From contig JAQVOR010000006.1 of NCBI GenBank assembly GCA_028702535.1, positions 1-48,684 on the forward strand: a DNA stretch of 48,684 nt, given 5' to 3'. Position 1 is the first letter of the stretch; every line of letters begins with the position of its first letter. A program made the translations under genes and the position numbers. The notes beneath the pieces are model-generated. The model was not told where the DNA came from, ran no database searches, and was given only the letters and a program-made list of their open reading frames with translations. Origin of the DNA: Bacteroidales bacterium. Its GTDB lineage: Bacteria; Bacteroidota; Bacteroidia; Bacteroidales; ML635J-15. Below, piece after piece: positions 43,225 to 48,684 of the stretch.

Positions 43225-43325
43225 TTTTTTTTACATATCACTCATTTTTTTATATTTTACTGATAACTAATGGTTGTTCATGCAAAAATAATAAACTTGG
43301 AATCCGATACAAGCTATTTTGAAAA

Positions 43326-44447
43326 TTACTTCTCCAAAAAACCAGCAACAATTGCAAAGTGATCAGAATCTTCGGTTTTAATTATCACGTGCGAAACACA
43401 TTTATACCTTTTATCAAACAAGATATAATCGATTCTTTGTTTTATGTTAAAATTATCCCAAGTGTGTCCTGGATACTTTCCTTTGCTTGCAAAGCTATCT
43501 TTTAAACCTTTTGAAATTCTAAAATAAGTATAAGTTAAAGGACCATCATTAAAGTCGCCACAAACAAAGACAGGATATGAGCAAGAGTCTATCGAAGCAC
43601 TTACCATTTCTGCTTGACGTGCTCGTGATTTTAAAGAGGACAAGTATTTTTTTAAAACTGTTTTAATTTTTGTTTTGTCGTCAAACTCTGCAAACTCTTC
43701 AATAACGGTATAATCATTTTGATTCAATTGAATTGATTGTAAATGCAAATTATAAACTCTCACAGTGTCTTTGTTAAGCAAAATATCAGTATAAATAAAT
43801 CCATTAAAACTATTGTTGAATTTATGTGCAAAAGTATTAACTATTGGATATTTAGATATAGTTGCCAATCCAAAATTTTGTCCTCCAACAGCGGTTGCAA
43901 TTGATGAGCGATATATATTATCTGTTTCTAATAAAATAGCGATTGAATCTAATGTGATAAAACTTTTTGATTTGTTGTTCCAATAAGCCTCTTGTAAACA
44001 TAGAATATCAGGATTTGCGCTATGTATTGTTTTTAAAATATTTGCTTTAATTTGCGGATTATCCTGCCAACTATAAAGTCCAAATACCATAACATTATAG
44101 GACATTATTTTAAAGTCAGGTGTTTTTCCACCAGCTGATATTAGCGATGTTACAGGAAAAATTAGATTTATAAATTTTATGCCGATTAAAATTGCAGTTA
44201 TAGAAATTAGAGAGTATTTCCATTTTACAAACAACCACCCAATTACAAAACACAGATTTATAGCAACTAATCCAACATAAACAAAGGGCAACAAAGCTAC
44301 TGCAAGAGTTTTTTCGGGCGAAATCCGTACCGAAACATACACTATAATTAATATTGCAGCAACAATAATATTTATAAACAGAGCTGTTCGCTTTATTGTT
44401 TTCAAGTTAGTTGTTTTTACTTTGGTTAAACAGCTTTTCTTTCTCAC
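43326..44447 (-). CDS. Endonuclease/exonuclease/phosphatase-family protein with membrane helices
   Basis: About 373 residues: three N-terminal membrane helices (about 18-95), then an EEP fold that should lie on the outer face of the membrane. EEP motifs: 'KIMSYNVMVFGLYSW' (Asn), 'DILCLQEAYW' (catalytic Glu), 'VFVCGDFNDGPLTYTY' (Asp-x-Asn) and 'SDHFAIVAGFLEK' (Asp-His). The family acts on phosphodiesters of nucleic acids, lipids or inositols; the substrate is unknown. The longest frame starts with GTG and overlaps the rhomboid gene by 41 bp; a TTG at 44405, just after the rhomboid stop, is an alternative. It is the last gene of the mutL-rhomboid run. Confidence 0.85.
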   Translation of the reverse strand: MRKKSCLTKVKTTNLKTIKRTALFINIIVAAILIIVYVSVRISPEKTLAVALLPFVYVGLVAINLCFVIGWLFVKWKYSLISITAILIGIKFINLIFPVTSLISAGGKTPDFKIMSYNVMVFGLYSWQDNPQIKANILKTIHSANPDILCLQEAYWNNKSKSFITLDSIAILLETDNIYRSSIATAVGGQNFGLATISKYPIVNTFAHKFNNSFNGFIYTDILLNKDTVRVYNLHLQSIQLNQNDYTVIEEFAEFDDKTKIKTVLKKYLSSLKSRARQAEMVSASIDSCSYPVFVCGDFNDGPLTYTYFRISKGLKDSFASKGKYPGHTWDNFNIKQRIDYILFDKRYKCVSHVIIKTEDSDHFAIVAGFLEK

Positions 44448-45309
44448 TTTTTGATAAACTGGAATAACCAGATTGAGCGATTTTTTCTAATATTTTATCT
44501 ATTTCATCCTGCTCCGTTTTTTTTCTAGCATTATACTCCATGTCGTTTTCGGGACGGGTTTGTTGTTTATTATTCTTGTTTTTATATGTGATTTTAATAT
44601 CTTTTGAGGGTTTAAAAAATTCTTTAATTCCGTTTAAAAATCTTGATATCCAAACTGTAATATCGGTTCCTTTTCGATAATATCTAATAAAAAGAAATCC
44701 AATAAATGCCCCACCCAAATGAGCAATATGTCCGCCTGCATTGTCGATTGGAATACTAATAAGGTCAAGAACTACAATCGCAATTGCAAGATATTTAAGT
44801 TTTACACGTCCAAAAAACAGCATATAAACCTCTTGATTTGGCACAAGCGTTGCAACCGCAATAACAATTGCCATTACCGATGCAGATGCCCCAAGAGCTA
44901 TTGAAAACAAAGCTGCAAACGAAAATGCCGGTATCAAGTTATATGCGGCGATATAAAAGATTGCTCCTGCTAATCCTCCTAGGATATAAACCCCTAATAA
45001 TTGTCTTTGAGAGAGGAATTGCAAAAAAAGTCTGCCAAACCAGAAAAATATCAATAAATTAAAAAGTATATGCAAAAAGCCTGCATGAGTGAACATGTAT
45101 GTTATGATAGTCCACGGCTTTCTGATTAACGTGTCAATGTCGGCAGGGACAGCAAGAAAAAGGACTAAATCGAAATTAGTTATCCCAAATAAAAAGCAAA
45201 TTATTTTAGTTGTAATGATAAGACCAAAAACAATTAAGTTAATGTATATCAAGATGTTGAAGTTGTTCCTTCCTTTAAGGCTATATTTTAATTCATCAAT
45301 AAAACTCAT
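44407..45309 (-). CDS. Rhomboid-family intramembrane protease, second copy, with a C-terminal cytoplasmic tail
   Basis: 300 residues with six or more helices. Rhomboid marks: 'FTHAGFLHILFNLLIFFWFG' (His and Asn of the oxyanion site), 'ALGASASVMAIVIA' with the nucleophile Ser in 'GASAS' (the usual text is GASG) and 'GGHIAHLGGAFIGF' with the catalytic His. Ser and His are therefore present, so activity is plausible despite the altered residue after Ser. The last 80 residues form a charged tail ending 'SGYSSLSKSEKEKLFNQSKN', a feature of a Bacteroidota rhomboid subgroup. It starts 1 bp after the other rhomboid gene. Confidence 0.88.
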   Translation of the reverse strand: MSFIDELKYSLKGRNNFNILIYINLIVFGLIITTKIICFLFGITNFDLVLFLAVPADIDTLIRKPWTIITYMFTHAGFLHILFNLLIFFWFGRLFLQFLSQRQLLGVYILGGLAGAIFYIAAYNLIPAFSFAALFSIALGASASVMAIVIAVATLVPNQEVYMLFFGRVKLKYLAIAIVVLDLISIPIDNAGGHIAHLGGAFIGFLFIRYYRKGTDITVWISRFLNGIKEFFKPSKDIKITYKNKNNKQQTRPENDMEYNARKKTEQDEIDKILEKIAQSGYSSLSKSEKEKLFNQSKNN

Positions 45310-45310
45310 A

Positions 45311-46042
45311 TTAATTCAAACGATTAAACTGTTTTTTCTTCCAGAAGAGAATTAGAATTAAACCAAACAGCATTCCGCCAAGATGAGCAAAATGTGCAAT
45401 ATTATCGCCAGCTCTGTTAATAAATCCGAGATATAGCTCAATTGCAGTAAATATCATTACAAGGTATTTCGCTTTTATTGGGATAGCAAAATAAACATAC
45501 AGTAATACGTTTGGAAATAACATCCCAAAAGCTAAAAGTAAGCCATAAATTGCTCCCGATGCTCCAACAGTAGGAGTGTTTATCATAAGGTTGAGGTCTC
45601 TTAATTGCGGATCGATATAATTTCTGCCACTCATAAGAATCTCACCGCCTTCATTAAGAACAAGTTGAACTTGATCAACTGGCATTTGACTCATTAGTGA
45701 ATTTATTTCTAAGTGCATAACACCTAGGTGGAGAGCTGCAGCTCCAAGTCCTGTAACAAAATAATAAATAAAAAAACGTTTTTGTCCCCATACGTCTTCG
45801 AGAATTTTACCAAACATATACAAGGCGAACATATTAAAAAACAAGTGCCAAAAGTCGCCGTGCATAAACATGTGTGTTATTAACTGTATAGGTTTAAAAA
45901 ACTCAGATTTAAAGCTATATGCAGCAAGATACAATTGTAAGTTTGGAAAAACCATGCTTAATACAAACATAGCGAGGTTTATTATCAGCAAGGTTTTAAC
46001 AACTGGTGGCAAATCAAAAAATCCTTTTCTTTGGTACATCAT
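45311..46042 (-). CDS. Rhomboid-family intramembrane serine protease
   Basis: 243 residues, six helices. Catalytic set: 'THMFMHGDFWHLFFNMFALYMFG' (His/Asn), 'GASGAIYGLLLAFGMLFP' (nucleophile Ser in GxSG) and 'AHFAHLGGMLFGLIL' (catalytic His). It would cleave membrane helices of other proteins. The start codon overlaps the mutL stop by one base (TAATG), and the second rhomboid follows directly. A tandem rhomboid pair behind mutL is a known Bacteroidota order. Confidence 0.92.
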   Translation of the reverse strand: MMYQRKGFFDLPPVVKTLLIINLAMFVLSMVFPNLQLYLAAYSFKSEFFKPIQLITHMFMHGDFWHLFFNMFALYMFGKILEDVWGQKRFFIYYFVTGLGAAALHLGVMHLEINSLMSQMPVDQVQLVLNEGGEILMSGRNYIDPQLRDLNLMINTPTVGASGAIYGLLLAFGMLFPNVLLYVYFAIPIKAKYLVMIFTAIELYLGFINRAGDNIAHFAHLGGMLFGLILILFWKKKQFNRLN

Positions 46043-47859
46043 TAATTTAGTTTCCTTTCAATTTCGTCAATACTAATAATTTCAAGTATTTTTTTCCCTT
46101 CCACAGTATGATTATGATTTGCACATGACATTAGTCGGTAAAACAAATCTTGCATTTCTTGTTCATGCAATTGTTTACCAATTTTAAAAGCTGCTGTTTT
46201 AGCGAGCGACAATGCAATTTTTTGATGTAAAACCAATTCGGCACTCCCTGCTATTTCGCCAAGCACGTAAATCATTTGCTCAAGGGTTTTTTGCGGATCA
46301 ATGTCGGTAAGGTCTCCAGGCACACCACGTATTTCAAACTTATCACTACCTAACAGAACAATTTCAAAGCCAATATTGTTTAATTCACCCATAAGCTCAA
46401 GCAAAACTGCACGGTCGTTTGGTGAGGGGTGATATATTACCGGAAATAGTGTCTTTTGTACAACGCCTCTGCGTGTCTCAAGCAGCTTTAAAAACCTTTC
46501 AAACAAAATTCTCTCGTGTGCTCTCTTTTGATTTATTAAAATAAGACCTGATTTGCCTGAGGTTAAAATATATTTGTTTTTAAGCTGAAAGAAAATATTT
46601 TTTTCAGCATTTATATTATTCAAAAAACTGCTTTGTTGAGGGGTGTTATCCTCAGGGAGAAAAAAATCGTCAGGTGTTTTTTCTTTTCCCGAATCATAAA
46701 GACTTTCCCAATTATTTGGTATATTTTCTCGCTGATATTTATTTTCATTTGGTTTTTCAAACGGGTTATAATCAGGGTTTATCGGGATATTAGGAGCTCT
46801 AAAACTTGTTTTTGATGTTAAGTGAGCATCTCTTGTGACGTTTTCCTCAAACTCAAGACCAGGCACTATATTAAACTTACCTAGAGATTCTTTTACGGCG
46901 GCATTTAAAATTTGAAAAATTGCTTGCTCGTCTTCAAATTTAATTTCGGTTTTTGTAGGGTGTATATTTATATCAATATTTGCAGGATTTATGTTAAAGT
47001 AAATAAAAAATGCGGGATGTTCACCTTCGGGTATTAATTTATCAAAGGCCATTGATACCGCTTTTCTAAAATATGGGTGATACATGTATCGATTATTGAC
47101 AAAAAAGAATTGTTCGCCAGTAGATTTTTTAGTTCTTTCAGGTTTAGCAATAAAGCCAGATATTTCGACTATAGAAGTTTGTGTATTTACATTTATCAGA
47201 TTGCGATTAATATTTTTCCCAAAAACGCTAATAATTCGTTGTCGTAGATTTTCAGATTGCAATTGAAAAACAGGGTTGTTATCTGATACAAAAGTGAATG
47301 CAATATTAGGATTTGTAAGTACAATTCGATGTAATTCGGTTAAAATATGTCGGTATTCTGCTCTGTCGGATTTAAGAAATTTTCGACGTGCGGGTATATT
47401 ATAGAATAAATTTTTTATGACAAAATTGCTCCCTTTGCTACAAGCAGCAGGTTCTTGCGATGATATTTCGGAGCCAGAAATACAAATATGTGTACCTAAC
47501 TCCTCATCTACGACTTTTGTTTTTAGCTCAACCGCTGCCACCGCAGCAATTGATGCTAAAGCCTCACCACGAAACCCCATTGTTTTAATTGCAAAAAGGT
47601 CTTCGGCTTTCGATATTTTTGATGTAGCGTGCCGCTCAAAACTCATTCTTGCATCTGTTGGCGACATACCGCAACCATTATCAATTATTTGTATAGATGT
47701 TTTACCAGCATCTTTAATTGAAATCTGAACTTCAGTTGCACCCGAATCAATGGCATTTTCAACTAACTCTTTAATAACCGAGGCTGGACGCTGAATTACT
47801 TCACCCGCAGCAATTTGATTTGCTACGGCATCGGATAATAATTTTATTAGGTCTGACAT
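46042..47859 (-). CDS. mutL: DNA mismatch repair protein MutL
   Basis: Links mismatch recognition by MutS to strand removal. 605 residues. The N-terminal GHKL ATPase has 'LSDAVANQIAAGEVIQRPAS', 'ELVENAIDSGATEVQI' (catalytic Glu and Asn), 'DNGCGMSPTDARMSFERHATSK' and 'TMGFRGEALASIAAVA', then 'FFVNNRYMYHPYFRKAV' and 'INIHPTKTEIKF'. The C-terminal dimerisation domain (from about 415) has no 'DQHAxxER': the text here is 'INQKRAHERILFERFLKLLE', and no 'ACHSAIRAGD'-like zinc site or endonuclease motif DQHA(x)2E(x)4E is evident in full, so endonuclease activity is uncertain. It overlaps neighbours on both sides by one base. Confidence 0.95.
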   Translation of the reverse strand: MSDLIKLLSDAVANQIAAGEVIQRPASVIKELVENAIDSGATEVQISIKDAGKTSIQIIDNGCGMSPTDARMSFERHATSKISKAEDLFAIKTMGFRGEALASIAAVAAVELKTKVVDEELGTHICISGSEISSQEPAACSKGSNFVIKNLFYNIPARRKFLKSDRAEYRHILTELHRIVLTNPNIAFTFVSDNNPVFQLQSENLRQRIISVFGKNINRNLINVNTQTSIVEISGFIAKPERTKKSTGEQFFFVNNRYMYHPYFRKAVSMAFDKLIPEGEHPAFFIYFNINPANIDINIHPTKTEIKFEDEQAIFQILNAAVKESLGKFNIVPGLEFEENVTRDAHLTSKTSFRAPNIPINPDYNPFEKPNENKYQRENIPNNWESLYDSGKEKTPDDFFLPEDNTPQQSSFLNNINAEKNIFFQLKNKYILTSGKSGLILINQKRAHERILFERFLKLLETRRGVVQKTLFPVIYHPSPNDRAVLLELMGELNNIGFEIVLLGSDKFEIRGVPGDLTDIDPQKTLEQMIYVLGEIAGSAELVLHQKIALSLAKTAAFKIGKQLHEQEMQDLFYRLMSCANHNHTVEGKKILEIISIDEIERKLN

Positions 47860-48185
47860 TAGCGGCTGAAAAATTTAATTAACGGTGTTAAATCAACTAC
47901 TATTAAAATGTATGCCAAAAAGAATAATACTGCCATTATGACAAAAAGCCTTATTGTTGAGCTGCGGCTCCGATATGCTCTTCTTGGCATTTTTGGTCTA
48001 AAGCTGCCTTTTATTGTACTGCCTGGTTTGTAAGTGTCGTCTTCTATCTCGGATTGTGTTTTACCTCGCATATCACGAAGTTCTCTACGCCTTTCTTTTC
48101 TTTCTTCTTTATCGGGATCATAAAAGCGTGGTTTATAGTCATAAACATTATATTCTGGTAATTTAAAAAAACCTCCTACACCCAT
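47859..48185 (-). CDS. Small conserved membrane protein
   Basis: 108 residues of unknown function. The N-terminal 70 are charged and probably cytoplasmic, starting 'MGVGGFFKLPEYNVYDYKPR' with an Arg/Glu-rich helix ('KEERKERRRELRDMRGKTQS'). A single helix near the C-terminus ('IRLFVIMAVLFFLAYILIVVDL') anchors it. Its start is next to a TACTTTTG promoter-like box (48208-48201), and its stop overlaps the mutL start by one base, so it heads the mutL-rhomboid transcript. It recurs upstream of mutL in Bacteroidota as far as I recall. Confidence 0.75.
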   Translation of the reverse strand: MGVGGFFKLPEYNVYDYKPRFYDPDKEERKERRRELRDMRGKTQSEIEDDTYKPGSTIKGSFRPKMPRRAYRSRSSTIRLFVIMAVLFFLAYILIVVDLTPLIKFFSR

Positions 48186-48257
48186 AATTATAATTTTTTA
48201 CAAAAGTATCAATTTTTTAGAACTCTTCTTAGTCTTACTAACTGAATTTTGACAGGA

Positions 48258-48684
48258 TTATTTTCTATTGTCATTTTTTTTGTCTTTATTGATTAACAAT
48301 AGGAGCTTTTTTAATATGTCCATACTTTCGGGAGAGTAGCCTGCCAACAATAATGGAACAATATATAATACAGACAAAACACTGCTCCTTAGGATAAGAT
48401 CAAAAATCAAGAAATTTAGCTGAGGTATTAATGTTGATATAAAATAGGCAAAGCCACCAGTAAGAATCATAACAAGATGTCTATAATTGTATGGCTGAGC
48501 GTTAAATTTTATGTTAACAAAAATAATCTGTATTATTCCCAAAGCAATAAAAGCAATAAATGAAGCCATCGCCGCTCCAATAATGCCATAAGAGGGTAAT
48601 AATAAAACATTTAAGACAACAATTAGTAATAATAAAATTAGCATTAGATAACAATGCTGCTTATAGTAATTGCTATACTGAATA
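48258..48684 (-). CDS. Polysaccharide flippase (Wzx/MATE-like), C-terminal end
   Basis: The frame is open to the window edge; the visible 141 residues begin 'IQYSNYYKQHCYLMLILLLL' and continue 'VVLNVLLLPSYGIIGAAMAS' and 'FIAFIALGIIQIIFVNIKFN'. This matches the last helices of oligosaccharide/lipopolysaccharide flippases ('P-YGI-GAA-A'). An ATG at 48644 falls inside the conserved helix, so the real start lies upstream, beyond the window. The C-terminus ends in a basic tail ('NKDKKNDNRK'). Confidence 0.82.
   Translation of the reverse strand, partial: IQYSNYYKQHCYLMLILLLLIVVLNVLLLPSYGIIGAAMASFIAFIALGIIQIIFVNIKFNAQPYNYRHLVMILTGGFAYFISTLIPQLNFLIFDLILRSSVLSVLYIVPLLLAGYSPESMDILKKLLLLINKDKKNDNRK

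Overview
This is an AT-rich chromosomal window (about one-third GC by eye) from a member of the Bacteroidota. The evidence is the gene set and order (purH, mreB, mreC, mreD, mrdA, rodA in one run; mutL followed by two rhomboid genes and an exonuclease/endonuclease/phosphatase gene), a TonB of the short acidic type, FHS-type sugar transport, and promoters that match the Bacteroidota pattern TTTG, 19-21 bp, TAnnTTTG. A [FeFe]-hydrogenase maturase (HydF), formate-tetrahydrofolate ligase and NADP-type glutamate dehydrogenase fit a fermentative anaerobe, but the window does not name the species.

Layout. 1-0.8 kb: the end of an IS630-family transposase cut by the window edge. 0.8-5.0 kb: a NagB-like/PIG-L fusion facing an FHS sugar transporter, probably amino-sugar use. 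5.0-5.5 kb: hairpins, direct repeats and the C-terminal relic of an IS200-like (RAYT) transposase. 5.5-7.9 kb: two GT4 glycosyltransferases. 7.9-10.9 kb: a large protein with two receiver-like domains and a PPDK-type ATP-binding domain. 11.3-14.9 kb: a lipoprotein, a Crp/Fnr regulator with an extra sensor-like domain, and divergent gdhA. 14.9-24.0 kb: fhs (formate-THF ligase), then the cell-shape/peptidoglycan genes rodA, mrdA, mreD, mreC, mreB and purH, all on the minus strand. 24.2-30.0 kb, minus strand: an OFA-type MFS carrier, a Kef-type antiporter with an in-frame stop codon near its start, an MTD1-like methylene-THF dehydrogenase, a YfcE-type phosphoesterase and hydF. 30.0-33.7 kb: a giant propeller-TM-adenylate cyclase-HD protein, divergent from hydF. 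33.8-36.9 kb: hflX, tonB and an EamA transporter. 37.0-38.1 kb: a decayed two-gene cassette (DUF4062 plus AlbA_2/Schlafen-type). 38.5-41.0 kb: a secreted cyclophilin, a TauE/SafE permease and EF-P. 41.3-48.7 kb: a HAD phosphatase, a methyltransferase, a repeat element with terminal inverted repeats, then exonuclease-family protein, two rhomboids, mutL, a small membrane protein and the end of a polysaccharide flippase, all on the minus strand.

How the genes work together. The cell-shape run supplies the elongasome. fhs and the FolD/MTD1-like enzyme act in folate one-carbon flow, and purH uses the formyl-THF made there. hydF matures a hydrogenase encoded elsewhere. The most unusual items are the propeller-cyclase-HD fusion, the receiver-PPDK_N protein with no phosphohistidine domain, the MTD1-like FolD without its catalytic lysine, the nonsense codon in the antiporter, the decayed DUF4062/AlbA_2 pair, and several small palindromic or repeat elements in the intergenic gaps.
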